Source: Paeniglutamicibacter sulfureus
GTDB taxonomy: Bacteria; Actinomycetota; Actinomycetes; Actinomycetales; Micrococcaceae
Direction of reading: 5' to 3'
DNA length: 64,000 nucleotides
Assembly: GCF_039535115.1 (NCBI RefSeq)
Contig: NZ_BAAAWO010000001.1
Span: 3,286,001-3,350,000 of the forward strand
Shown here: positions 44,123-52,742 of the stretch, one piece after another
Layout: every line of letters begins with the position of its first letter
Position numbering within the stretch: the first letter of the stretch is position 1
The notes under the pieces: generated by a model
Database searches by the model: none
The model's input: only the letters and a program-made list of their open reading frames with translations
What the model was told of the DNA's origin: nothing
Program-made: the position numbers and the translations under genes

Positions 44123-45420
44123 TTGGCGCCTCGTTCGGTGATGGCCTGCGAGATTGCTGCGACGAAGTCCAGTAGCTCGGAGTCGGTGGTGATGAATGGG
44201 GGGCTGATCTGGATGGTGTTCCCGCGAAGCGGACGGCCTATGAACCCCAGCTCGACCAGATCGTCACAGACCTGCTCGGCCGAGAGCTGGTCGCTGAGCG
44301 TCACGCCGCCCAGCAGTCCGGCGTAGCGCACCTGGGCAACCAGCGGGTTCTGGCTGGCGAGGTTGTCCAGCGCACTGCCCAGCACTCCAGCCAGTTCGCC
44401 CACCCGCGGCACGAGCCGTTCGCTCTCCAGGATTTCCATGTGCTTCAGTGCGACGGCGCAGGCAGTCGCATGTCCAGCGTAGGTGGCCCCGTGGCGGAAG
44501 ATCGGGGTGTTGGGGGAGTCCTGGTAGAACGGTTCCCACAACCGGGGTGCCACCATGACCCCGCCCAGTGGTGCGTAGCCGCTGGTGACGCCCTTGGCGA
44601 AGGTGATCATGTCAGGTTCGAGGCCGTAGTATTCGGCCGCGAACATGGTTCCCATTCGTCCGAAGCCGGTGATGACTTCATCCAGGATCAAAAGGATGTC
44701 GTGCTCCTTGCACAACCGCGAGATGGCTTCGAGGTACCCCGGCGCCGGCGGATTCACGCCGCCAGTGCCCTGCACGGCCTCGGTCACAAGCGCCGCGATG
44801 TTTTCCGGGCCGAGCTCGGTGATCAGCGCCTCGACCTGCGCTGGGTCGTTCAGTGAGATGCGGGCGGTTTCGGGAACCAGCGATTCGCTTCCGTAGCCTT
44901 CGCGGTTGAATTCGAGTCCCGCGATGCTCGTGCCGAAGGCGTGGAGCCCGTGGTAGGCGAATTCACGCGAGAGAATGATCTTCTTTGATCCGCGGCCCTC
45001 GCGTTGCCAGTGCCGGCGGGCCAACTTGCAGGCCACATCGATGGCGTCCGAGCCGCCGGAGTTCAAGATGAGTTTCGCGCGGTCGATGGGGGAAATCTCG
45101 GCGAGGACTTCGCCAATTTCCAGCGCCTTGTCGTTGGCGTAGCGCGCGAAGATGTGGAAGGTTTCCAGCTGGCGCATCTGGTCGTAGGCCGCTTGGGCCA
45201 GCTCGGGGCGGCCATGTCCCACATTGGCGTGCCAGAGTCCCGCGGTGCCGTCAAAAAGTCGGCGTCCGTCGGTGGTGTACAGCCACGACCCTGCGCCGCG
45301 CTCCACCACCAACTGACGCCCGAGCACCGTGGGGGTGTGGGCCTGGGCCGGCCAGAGGGCCGGCCCATCGAGGAGGGTGGGGCTGGCGGGTGCCGGATGG
45401 GAAATGTCGGTGACTGTCAT
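44119..45420 (-). CDS. Class III (omega) aminotransferase
   Basis: The product has 433 aa. Fold type I PLP enzyme: YTTDGRRLFDGTAGLWHANV, LNSGGSDAIDVACKLARRHW, LILDEVITGFGRMGTMFAAE and the PLP lysine in MITFAKGVTSGYAPLGGVMV. The family moves the terminal amino group of diamines, beta-alanine or 2,4-diaminobutyrate to pyruvate, giving alanine, which the downstream Ald can reoxidise. It is the first gene of the three-gene minus-strand operon, overlapping the aldehyde dehydrogenase gene by four bases. A DoeD-like role is possible; exact substrate unknown. Confidence 0.88.
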   Translation of the reverse strand: MTVTDISHPAPASPTLLDGPALWPAQAHTPTVLGRQLVVERGAGSWLYTTDGRRLFDGTAGLWHANVGHGRPELAQAAYDQMRQLETFHIFARYANDKALEIGEVLAEISPIDRAKLILNSGGSDAIDVACKLARRHWQREGRGSKKIILSREFAYHGLHAFGTSIAGLEFNREGYGSESLVPETARISLNDPAQVEALITELGPENIAALVTEAVQGTGGVNPPAPGYLEAISRLCKEHDILLILDEVITGFGRMGTMFAAEYYGLEPDMITFAKGVTSGYAPLGGVMVAPRLWEPFYQDSPNTPIFRHGATYAGHATACAVALKHMEILESERLVPRVGELAGVLGSALDNLASQNPLVAQVRYAGLLGGVTLSDQLSAEQVCDDLVELGFIGRPLRGNTIQISPPFITTDSELLDFVAAISQAITERGAK

Positions 45421-45551
45421 TCGGAATCGCTCCTTTCCGGTGCGGATCGGCTGAAGATAAAGGACGTGCGCGGCGAGGGTTCATCGCGTCGTAGTTCCAA
45501 TCTAGAGAGCCGTACCCGTAAAGAAAAGCGAATGATTCCAACGGATTACTG

Positions 45552-45564
45552 TAAGTTTTACTTA
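45552..45564. promoter_or_regulatory. Candidate LysR operator (T-N11-A palindrome) upstream of the aminotransferase operon
   Basis: TAAGTTTTACTTA is palindromic (TAAGT/ACTTA) and fits T-N11-A. It overlaps the stop codon of the upstream lysR gene and lies about 130 bp before the aminotransferase start. Nearly the same 13-mer is at 47428. Confidence 0.5.
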
Positions 45565-46458
45565 CGTTATTTCGGGGTGTTCCATAGCCTGCAAGACCGC
45601 TTGGCGCACGGCATTCAAGGCAAGGTTCTGCTCAGCGCCGCTGCGTGCCACGAAGAGGATGGTGCGGTGCTGGTCCACGGGTAGCCAGGGGCTGGGCTGC
45701 AGCTCGCTTTGCATTTCACGCATCAGCATGTCAGGCAGGAAAGCGGCGGCCAGGCCACGCTCCACCAGTCGCAAATGGAAGAGCAAGTCGGAGGAGACAT
45801 GGGCGACTTGCGGCTCGAAACCCACTTCGCGGCACACCCGCAATGCCCAGTGTGCCGCGGCGCTTTCCGGTGGTTCCATGGCCCAGGGCACCACTGCGAT
45901 GGCCGCGGTGTCATCCGGATCCAAACCCAGGGGCAGATAGCCGCGCATCGGATCGGTTCCCAACACGGTGGTGTGCAGGCCGGCATGTCCGCCGGCAGCG
46001 GTTCCCGGGAACGAATCGGTGATGACCGCGTCCACCTGGCGGGAGACCAGGCGCAGGACCGCTTCCTCGGGTTCGTAGCGGTGGATGTTCACCTGAAGAC
46101 TGGGATGCTCGTGGGACAACAGGACCAAGGCCGTCGGCAGCACCGACCGGCTGATACTGGCAAAGGCCGCCACGGTGACGGTGCCCTGGGCGCGCTGATG
46201 CGAAGTGGCCAGATCAGACTCGGCCCGTTCGATCGCTGCGAGGATCGCCTCGGTGTTGCGCACAAGCTCAAGGCCGGCGGTGGTTAGCTGGACATTGCGC
46301 CCAACCTTCTCCAGTAAACGCACCCCGGTCTCACGTTCGAGCTGGGCGAGCTGTTGCGAAATCGCCGAGTGGCTGTAGGAGAGATTGCGGGCGGCGGCGC
46401 TCATGCTCCCATGCAGATTGACCTCGCGGAGCAAGGTGAGCCGGTGTATATCGAGCAT
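45562..46458 (-). CDS. LysR-family regulator 1 of the catabolic island
   Basis: The product has 298 aa. The N-terminal wHTH is HRLTLLREVNLHGSMSAAAR, then SYSHSAISQQLAQLERETGV; the effector domain runs from about 90 (TVTVAAFASISRSVLPTALV). It is read in the same direction as the aminotransferase operon (141 bp away). It is clearly related to the neighbouring LysR at 46491 (both MLDxxRLTLLRE), indicating duplication. Probably controls the catabolic genes on one or both sides. Confidence 0.87.
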   Translation of the reverse strand: MLDIHRLTLLREVNLHGSMSAAARNLSYSHSAISQQLAQLERETGVRLLEKVGRNVQLTTAGLELVRNTEAILAAIERAESDLATSHQRAQGTVTVAAFASISRSVLPTALVLLSHEHPSLQVNIHRYEPEEAVLRLVSRQVDAVITDSFPGTAAGGHAGLHTTVLGTDPMRGYLPLGLDPDDTAAIAVVPWAMEPPESAAAHWALRVCREVGFEPQVAHVSSDLLFHLRLVERGLAAAFLPDMLMREMQSELQPSPWLPVDQHRTILFVARSGAEQNLALNAVRQAVLQAMEHPEIT

Positions 46459-46490
46459 TCTGTCCTTCCCTGATTAGGCGGGCCGCCGGG

Positions 46491-47387
46491 CTAGGCGGCG
46501 ACCTCGCAGAGGATCTGTAGGAAACTTTTCACGGCCGGTCGCAAATTGCTACCACGTCGACCCACGGCGTAGATGTCGCGGAACAATGCTTGCTCCGTCT
46601 CGGCATCCTCCGGAACCCATCGGGTCATCGTGCCAGGGGTGGGTATCTCGCCGTGAAAAACCATGTGCGGCAAGAACGCCGCGGCAACCCCGGCGGCGAC
46701 CAATTCGTAATGCAGTCGCGGGTCCGGCGAATCGAAGGTGACCTTCGGTTCGAACCCCAGTTTGCGGCAGAAGCGTTGGGTCCACAGGTAGGCGTCGGTG
46801 CCACGCGGTTCGAACGCCCAGTGAAGTTCCCCCAGCTCGATTGGATCGGAGATCGGGTGTGGCAGATAAATGTCAACCCGGTCTCGGGTGACCAGGGTGC
46901 GCACGAGACCCTCGTCCGTTCGCCGGGGAACATGGACGAACTCGTCGACCATCGCAATATCGGCCCGGCGGCTGGCAAGGGCATCCAGGGCCTCGAACGG
47001 CTCAAGTTGGGTGAACTCCACGTCCACGTCCGGGTACACCAGACTCAGCCGGCGCAAGGTTTCCGGGAGATACGTGCGGGCAAAGGTCCCGAAGGCGGCG
47101 AAGCGAATGACGCCCTGGACCCGGCTGCTGCGGGCCTCCAACTCGGCGGACGCTCCTTCGAGGACCGTCACCGCCTCGTCGACGCGTGCCACCAGCTGCC
47201 GTGCGGCCGGCGTCAGCTGGATGTTCCGGCCGACCTGTTCCAGCAAGGGCAGGCCGGCCTCGGTTTCGAGTTTTGCCAATTGCTGGGAGACCGCCGAAGC
47301 GCTGATTCCCAGGACGCGGGCAGTTGCTGCAATGCTCCCGCGCAGCTTTAGTTCACGCAGCAAGGTCAGTCTTTTGAAATCGAGCAT
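46491..47387 (-). CDS. LysR-family regulator 2 of the catabolic island
   Basis: The product has 298 aa, starting MLDFKRLTLLRELKLRGSIA at 47387 with GGAGG five bases upstream. The wHTH is ATARVLGISASAVSQQLAKL; effector domain GVIRFAAFGTFARTYLPETL. It is the same length as regulator 1 and 32 bp before it in one strand unit, but divergent from the M24 operon across a 159-bp region with a T-N11-A palindrome. Likely regulator of that operon. Confidence 0.87.
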   Translation of the reverse strand: MLDFKRLTLLRELKLRGSIAATARVLGISASAVSQQLAKLETEAGLPLLEQVGRNIQLTPAARQLVARVDEAVTVLEGASAELEARSSRVQGVIRFAAFGTFARTYLPETLRRLSLVYPDVDVEFTQLEPFEALDALASRRADIAMVDEFVHVPRRTDEGLVRTLVTRDRVDIYLPHPISDPIELGELHWAFEPRGTDAYLWTQRFCRKLGFEPKVTFDSPDPRLHYELVAAGVAAAFLPHMVFHGEIPTPGTMTRWVPEDAETEQALFRDIYAVGRRGSNLRPAVKSFLQILCEVAA

Positions 47388-47427
47388 GGCCCCTCCGAGG
47401 TCAGGGAATATTCGAGCCACCAAAGCG

Positions 47428-47440
47428 TAAGTTCAACTTA
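47428..47440. promoter_or_regulatory. Candidate LysR operator (T-N11-A palindrome) between regulator 2 and the M24 operon
   Basis: TAAGTTCAACTTA shares 11 of 13 bases with the site at 45552 and is palindromic in the same way. It is 40 bp upstream of lysR 2 and about 105 bp upstream of the M24 gene. Both operons could therefore answer to one regulator. Confidence 0.5.
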
Positions 47441-47546
47441 ATGGTACGAACAAGATTTACCTACTTTATCTGATGGGATAGCGACCCCTATTGTTTACGT
47501 CACTGGCAAAAATTTCCCGCTAAACCGTTAGGAACAAAAAGCGACG

Positions 47547-48812
47547 ATGGTGCACAATCCGGTAGGTCACCGCGACCTCGAAATCGACGAATATGCGGCG
47601 CGTCAGCAGCGTGTTCGTCAGCGCATGGCAAACCAGGCGCTGGATGTTTTGCTGGTTTCGGATCCAGCGAACCTGTACTACTTGACCGGGTACAACGCCT
47701 GGTCGTTCTACACCGCACAAATACTCGTGCTTCCCCTGGAGGGAGCTCCCCTCCTCTACATGCGTCAGATGGATGCCCATGGCGCCCACCGAACTGCAAT
47801 CTGCATGGATGAATCAAACATCCATGGCTACCCGGAACAGATCGTGCACCGCCCCGACATCCATCCCGGTGACTGGATTGCCAAGCACCTGCGCGATCTC
47901 GGATTCGGGCGCAACCTGCGCGTCGGGTTTGAAGGCGATGCCCACTACTTCTCCGTGCGCATGTTTATGGCACTGTCCGCGATGCTTCCCGAATGGCAAT
48001 TGCAGGAATCACGTGAACTGGTCAACTGGGTCCGCCTGGTGAAGTCCCCGTACGAGATTGAGCTGATGCGCGCTGCAGGGAAGGTCTGCTCGACGGTCAT
48101 GCGCACCGCTCTGCAGGCCCTGGGTCCTGGCCGGCCGCAAAATGAGGTTGCCGCGGAGATCATGGCGGCCCAAGCCCGGGGTGTCGATGGAATTGCGGGA
48201 GACTATGCCTCCATCGTCCCGATGCTTCCCACCGGGGAAGGGGCGGACACCCCCCACCTGACCTGGACTGATGACCCATTGCCGGTCGACTCCCCGATTT
48301 CCATTGAATTGGCCGGGGTCCACCGCCGCTATCACGCACCGATGGCCCGCACCGCGGTGATCGGCAAACCCAGCTCGGAGCTGGAACAAGTCGCGGCCGC
48401 CACCATCGAGGGTCTCGAATCTGCCTTCTCGCTGGTCCGCCCCGGAATCACGATCCACGAGGTGACCGACCGCTTTACCAGGGTCATCAAGGCCGCCGGC
48501 TTCGACAAGGAATCCCGACTGGGCTACTCGATCGGCGTGGGATTCCCACCGGACTGGGGCGAACGCACCGTCAGCTTCCGGGCCGGGGAACATACCGAGC
48601 TCCAAGAAAACATGACCTTCCACCTGATCGCCGGGATGTGGCTCGATGGGTACGGTTTCGAAGTCTCCGAACCCATCCGCGTCACCGCCACCGGCCTCGA
48701 GTTCTTCGCGGACGTCCCGCGCGAACTAACCACGATTAATACAAGGAGTACTCCTCATGTCCATCGAACCACTGCTCAAATCCCCAACATCCCGCTTGGC
48801 CTCGCGGGTTAG
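47547..48812 (+). CDS. doeA: M24-family hydrolase, ectoine hydrolase (DoeA/EutD)-like
   Basis: The product has 421 aa. Creatinase N-domain (SDPANLYYLTGYNAWSFYTA) plus pita-bread M24 domain. In place of the metal-binding D-D of M24 peptidases it has SIELAGVHRRYHAPMARTAV, with Glu254 where DoeA/EutD ectoine hydrolases have their nucleophilic glutamate (Glu255 in EutD, from memory). The C-terminal motif is PDWGERTVSF...ENMTFHLIAGMWLDG, again as in that group. Ectoine hydrolase opens ectoine to N-acetyl-diaminobutyrate. The reading frame runs 56 bp into the next gene, giving an odd C-terminal tail after FADVPREL. AGGA lies about 13 bases before the ATG. Confidence 0.7.
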   Translation: MVHNPVGHRDLEIDEYAARQQRVRQRMANQALDVLLVSDPANLYYLTGYNAWSFYTAQILVLPLEGAPLLYMRQMDAHGAHRTAICMDESNIHGYPEQIVHRPDIHPGDWIAKHLRDLGFGRNLRVGFEGDAHYFSVRMFMALSAMLPEWQLQESRELVNWVRLVKSPYEIELMRAAGKVCSTVMRTALQALGPGRPQNEVAAEIMAAQARGVDGIAGDYASIVPMLPTGEGADTPHLTWTDDPLPVDSPISIELAGVHRRYHAPMARTAVIGKPSSELEQVAAATIEGLESAFSLVRPGITIHEVTDRFTRVIKAAGFDKESRLGYSIGVGFPPDWGERTVSFRAGEHTELQENMTFHLIAGMWLDGYGFEVSEPIRVTATGLEFFADVPRELTTINTRSTPHVHRTTAQIPNIPLGLAG

Positions 48813-49992
48813 CCTGCTAAAGGGCTCGATCATTGACTCCTCGACGTCGCTGCTGGCAAGCCAGAAGCATGACATCATCCGGTTCGCGATGGGCGCGCCG
48901 AATGCCGAACTGATCCCCGAGGCGGAGTTCGCCCGGCTCGCGACCTATCCGGCGGCAGGCCGCTACGACTATGCCGCCACAGAGGGCAACCCGGAGCTGA
49001 TTGAGCAGATCGTGGCCTACCATTCCAGGAGGGGCGTGGACTTGGATCCCAGCCGGCTGCTGGTGACCACCGGGGGCATGCAGGGCCTGGATATCGCCTT
49101 CAAGCTCTTCGTTGACCCGTCAGACCTGGTAATTGTCGAGTCGCCGACCTACACCAACGGAATCGCCACGGCACTGAGCTACCAGGGCCGCGTGTTGGAA
49201 GCCCCGGTGGATGAGCAGGGATTGATAGTCGAAGCCCTTCCCGCGCTGGTCGCCGCCACGGGCCAGATCCCCAAGGTCATTTACACCATCCCGAACTTCC
49301 AAAATCCTTCCGGCCGGACGCTGAGCGGAGCGCGCCGCATGCAGCTACTCGAACTTGCCGAGGAATGGGACGCCTTCATCATCGATGATGACCCCTACGG
49401 CCTGTTGCGCTTCGAGGGATCCGAAGAGCCAAGCTTCGCCGAACTCAGCCCGGGCAATCCACGGGTGGTCTCGGTGCGCACCTTCTCCAAGGTCCTCGCC
49501 CCGGGACTGCGCGTGGGCTGGATGGACATGGATCCGGCGCTGCGTGCCCTGGCGGTGAACGCCAAGCAGTCCATGGATACCTGCACCAACGGGCCCATGC
49601 AACAGCTGATTGCCGACTACCTCTCCGAGGGCCGGCTCGACGCGCACTTGAATACACTGCGCGAGGTCTACCGGGAACGCAAGCAGGCGATGCTGGCCGC
49701 ACTCGCCGAGGCCTTCGGGCAGGACGTGGAAGCCACGGATCCCGAGGGCGGGTTCTTCCTGTGGCTCACCCTGCGCGGACGCTACGCCGCGATCCATTCC
49801 GAAAAGCTCTTCCCGATCGCCTTGGCGCACGGCGTCGCATATATTCCCGGTCCGGCATTCTCGGACTCGGGGGCGTTTGCCGACGCACTGCGCCTGTGCT
49901 TCGCGACCTCCACCCCGGCACGGATTGCCGAGGGCGTGCAACGGCTGCACGCCGCGCTGGAAGAGGCTTTGGCCAGCGGGGACGCGCGGTGA
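48757..49992 (+). CDS. Fold-type I PLP aminotransferase (LysN/2-aminoadipate type, no HTH domain)
   Basis: The product has 411 aa, starting MSIEPLLKSPTSRLASRVSL at 48757 with AAGGAG upstream, inside the 3' end of the M24 gene (56-bp overlap). Motifs: RYDYAATEGNPELIEQIVAY, LLVTTGGMQGLDIAFKLFVD, IYTIPNFQNPSGRTLSGARR, FIIDDDPYGLLRF and PLP lysine in SVRTFSKVLAPGLRVGWMD. The C-domain resembles MocR aminotransferase parts but there is no N-terminal DNA-binding domain, so it is enzymatic. Probably deaminates an alpha-amino acid in the island's pathway. Confidence 0.85.
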   Translation: MSIEPLLKSPTSRLASRVSLLKGSIIDSSTSLLASQKHDIIRFAMGAPNAELIPEAEFARLATYPAAGRYDYAATEGNPELIEQIVAYHSRRGVDLDPSRLLVTTGGMQGLDIAFKLFVDPSDLVIVESPTYTNGIATALSYQGRVLEAPVDEQGLIVEALPALVAATGQIPKVIYTIPNFQNPSGRTLSGARRMQLLELAEEWDAFIIDDDPYGLLRFEGSEEPSFAELSPGNPRVVSVRTFSKVLAPGLRVGWMDMDPALRALAVNAKQSMDTCTNGPMQQLIADYLSEGRLDAHLNTLREVYRERKQAMLAALAEAFGQDVEATDPEGGFFLWLTLRGRYAAIHSEKLFPIALAHGVAYIPGPAFSDSGAFADALRLCFATSTPARIAEGVQRLHAALEEALASGDAR

Positions 49993-51227
49993 ACCGGATG
50001 GCTACCGCACCCTTGAGGCCGCTGGAGACCAGCGTGCTGGCCGAGATCGACCGGGCCCGCCTGGTCGAACTGACCGGAGAGCTGATTGCCGCCGGCGGGG
50101 AAAACCCCGGTGGCACCGAAGCAGCCACCGTGGCCATCCTGGATCGGGTGCTCACCGGGCTCGGTGCGATTGTGCACCTCGACGAGGTTGCCCCGGGACG
50201 AGCCAACCTGACGGCTCATCTCGGCGGGGACCGAACCGGCGGGGGACTGCTTTTCCTGGGTCACAGCGACGTTGTTCCGGCCGGCCACGGCTGGGACGCC
50301 GATGCCTTCACGCCACGAGAGAAGCAGGGGCGGCTCATAGGACGCGGCGCGACGGACATGAAGGGTGGCCTGGCCGCGGTGATCGCGGCCATGGCCGCTG
50401 TCCATGCGCACCATCCGCAGCTGCCGCTGTCCTTGGTATGCACCGTGGATGAGGAAGCCGACGCGATCGGCATCGCACACTACGTGGCCACCGAGCCCGT
50501 TGGCTCGTACACGGGCTGCGTGGTCGCCGAACCCACCGACTTGGTGGCGATTGTCGGCTGTCGGGGAGCTGCGAATTTCGGCCTGCAGATTACCGGGGCG
50601 AGCGCCCATGCCGGACGCCCGGCCGACGGGGCCAGCGCCATCCAGGCCGCGGCAGAGATCATTGCCGAAATAGGCCAGGACACGGAGCGACTGGCGGCGG
50701 CCGCCCACCCGGTGCTTGGGGCCGCAACATGGAATATCGGAACCATCGCCGGCGGACACGGAACCTCGATTGTGCCCGACACCTGCGAAATGAGCCTTGA
50801 CCGGCGTCTGCTGCCCGGCGAGGACGCGCACCTTATCCTTGAACATCTGCTGGATCGCATCCGTGAGCGCCTGCAGACCGCTTCGATGCCGGGGCGCGAG
50901 AAGATCACCGTCCGCGGCCAGCTGCAGATGCAGATGCCCGGGTTCCTCACCGACGCGGACAGCGCCGTCGTCGCCGGTATGCGCCAGGCAGTCCGCGATG
51001 TCTCCGGCGCCGGTGAGCTCGGCATTTGGACAGCTTCGTGCGAGGGCGGCTACATGGCCGAGCACCATCAGGTCCCCACCCTGGTCCTCGGTCCCGGGGA
51101 AATCAACACCCAGGCCCATCAGCCAAACGAATCGGTGGAGATCGATGACCTGCTTACCGCCGCCCGCGCGTATGCACTGTTCGCACTGCGCCATGCCTCA
51201 AACAACGCACCGACTCCCTCCCATTAA
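49989..51227 (+). CDS. M20-family deacylase (ArgE/DapE-like)
   Basis: The product has 412 aa. The start GTG at 49989 overlaps the previous stop (GTGA); ATG at 49998 is an alternative. Dinuclear zinc peptidase fold with metal ligands in LLFLGHSDVVPAGHGWD, GRGATDMKGGLAAVIAAMAA, catalytic DEEAD and the CVVAEPTD site, with a closing histidine in INTQAHQPNESVE. The family removes acyl groups from N-acetylornithine or N-succinyl-diaminopimelate. In this operon a plausible substrate is N-acetyl-2,4-diaminobutyrate, replacing the unrelated DoeB/EutE deacetylase. Confidence 0.85.
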   Translation: MNRMATAPLRPLETSVLAEIDRARLVELTGELIAAGGENPGGTEAATVAILDRVLTGLGAIVHLDEVAPGRANLTAHLGGDRTGGGLLFLGHSDVVPAGHGWDADAFTPREKQGRLIGRGATDMKGGLAAVIAAMAAVHAHHPQLPLSLVCTVDEEADAIGIAHYVATEPVGSYTGCVVAEPTDLVAIVGCRGAANFGLQITGASAHAGRPADGASAIQAAAEIIAEIGQDTERLAAAAHPVLGAATWNIGTIAGGHGTSIVPDTCEMSLDRRLLPGEDAHLILEHLLDRIRERLQTASMPGREKITVRGQLQMQMPGFLTDADSAVVAGMRQAVRDVSGAGELGIWTASCEGGYMAEHHQVPTLVLGPGEINTQAHQPNESVEIDDLLTAARAYALFALRHASNNAPTPSH

Positions 51228-51251
51228 TTAAGGCCGCCAAAGGAGCACACC

Positions 51252-52664
51252 ATGACCAGCCAAACCCAACCGCCTGCCCTGAGACTCGAAGCCGATTTCA
51301 GCCCGACAGAACTGAAGCAGGCCCGGAAGTCCGTGGCCGGATCGGCAATAGGAAACGCGATCGAGTGGTTCGACTACGGGATCTACGGGTACCTGATTGT
51401 GTACATCTCCCAACTGTTCTTCACCTTCGGTGAAGAAGGGGGAACCCTGCCTCGAATCCTCGCCTTTTCCACCTTCGCGATCTCCTTCCTCATCCGTCCG
51501 CTCGGTGGCATGGTGCTCGGCCCGCTCGGTGACCGGATTGGCCGACGGAAGGTCTTGATCTTCACCATTGTGATGATCAGTGTGTCCACCGCGTGCATCG
51601 CCGCCCTGCCCACCTTTGACCAGGTCGGCTACCTGGCTCCGGTCTTGCTGGTCCTGCTGCGCATGGTCCAGGGGTTCTCCGCCGGCGGCGAATACGCCGG
51701 AGCCGCGGTGTTCATGAGCGAACATGCCCCGGATAACCGCCGTGGCTTCTATGGTTCCTTCCTTGAATTCGGCACTTTGGCCGGCTTCAGCGCGGCGGCG
51801 ATCCTGTGCACCGGGCTGACCCTGGTGGTTGGCGAGGAAGGCATGATGGCTGGCTGGTGGCGGTTGCCCTTCGCACTCACCCTCGTGCTTGGGGGGATTG
51901 CATTGTGGATGCGACGCCACCTTGAGGAATCCGAAACCTTTACCGAGGACAGTTCCAAGGACAACGAAGTCAGCACCGCGCCGCAGGCACTGGGAACATT
52001 GTTGCGCAAGTATCCCGGTCAGCTCTTCAAGCTCTTCGGTTTTATCGTGCTGGTCAACGTCGCCTTCTACCTCGTGCTGACCTATATGCCCAGTTACCTG
52101 ACGACGACCTTGGGACATGGCTCGGTGGAGTCCAACATGACGCTGGTTCTCATCCAGCTGGTGATGATCGCATTGATCGTGCCGTTGGGGGCACTCAGCG
52201 ACCGGATTGGACGTAAACCGCTGCTGGTGACCGCAAGCATTGGCTTCGTGCTGCTTTCGGTGCCGGCGGTGCAATTGATGCAGTCGGCCGGATTGTGGGG
52301 GCAGATCGTTGGCATCGGCACCCTGGGTCTCTTGCTGGTCATGCTGCTCTCGACGATCTCCTCGACGCTGCCCGCGTTGTTCCCGACTTCGGTGCGCTAC
52401 TCCGGATTCGCCATTGGTTACAACCTGTCCACGGCCGTCTTCGGCGGCACCGCGGCGGTGGCCAACGAGGCGCTGATCGGTGCGACCGGAAATTCGCTGG
52501 TACCGGGGTGGTACCTGATGGCTGCGGGCGTGATCGGGCTGATTTCGGTGCTCACTTTCAAGGAGACCGCGGGGCGTTCGCTTCGGGGCAACGTCATTCC
52601 AGGCAGCGACGACCAGCAGCGACGAAAGCTTGGTGAAAGGCTGGTGGGGGCGGGACGCCCCTAA
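51252..52664 (+). CDS. MFS transporter, metabolite:H+ symporter (MHS/ProP-like) family
   Basis: The product has 470 aa with 12 predicted membrane helices. ATG at 51252 follows AAAGGAG. MHS hallmarks are GNAIEWFDYGIYGYL in helix 1, the loop GPLGDRIGRRKVLIFTIVM, and RMVQGFSAGGEYAGAAVFMS in helix 4-5. The family imports proline, betaine, alpha-ketoglutarate, citrate and similar solutes with protons. Its place in this operon suggests it brings in the island's substrate, and ProP-type carriers are known to accept ectoine. Confidence 0.88.
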   Translation: MTSQTQPPALRLEADFSPTELKQARKSVAGSAIGNAIEWFDYGIYGYLIVYISQLFFTFGEEGGTLPRILAFSTFAISFLIRPLGGMVLGPLGDRIGRRKVLIFTIVMISVSTACIAALPTFDQVGYLAPVLLVLLRMVQGFSAGGEYAGAAVFMSEHAPDNRRGFYGSFLEFGTLAGFSAAAILCTGLTLVVGEEGMMAGWWRLPFALTLVLGGIALWMRRHLEESETFTEDSSKDNEVSTAPQALGTLLRKYPGQLFKLFGFIVLVNVAFYLVLTYMPSYLTTTLGHGSVESNMTLVLIQLVMIALIVPLGALSDRIGRKPLLVTASIGFVLLSVPAVQLMQSAGLWGQIVGIGTLGLLLVMLLSTISSTLPALFPTSVRYSGFAIGYNLSTAVFGGTAAVANEALIGATGNSLVPGWYLMAAGVIGLISVLTFKETAGRSLRGNVIPGSDDQQRRKLGERLVGAGRP

Positions 52665-52742
52665 GCGACAGCCGCCCGGGCCAGGAATTGATCGGTCCCG
52701 CAAAAAAGTAGGACAAACAGCGAAGTGAAGGAGGAGAGCGCA

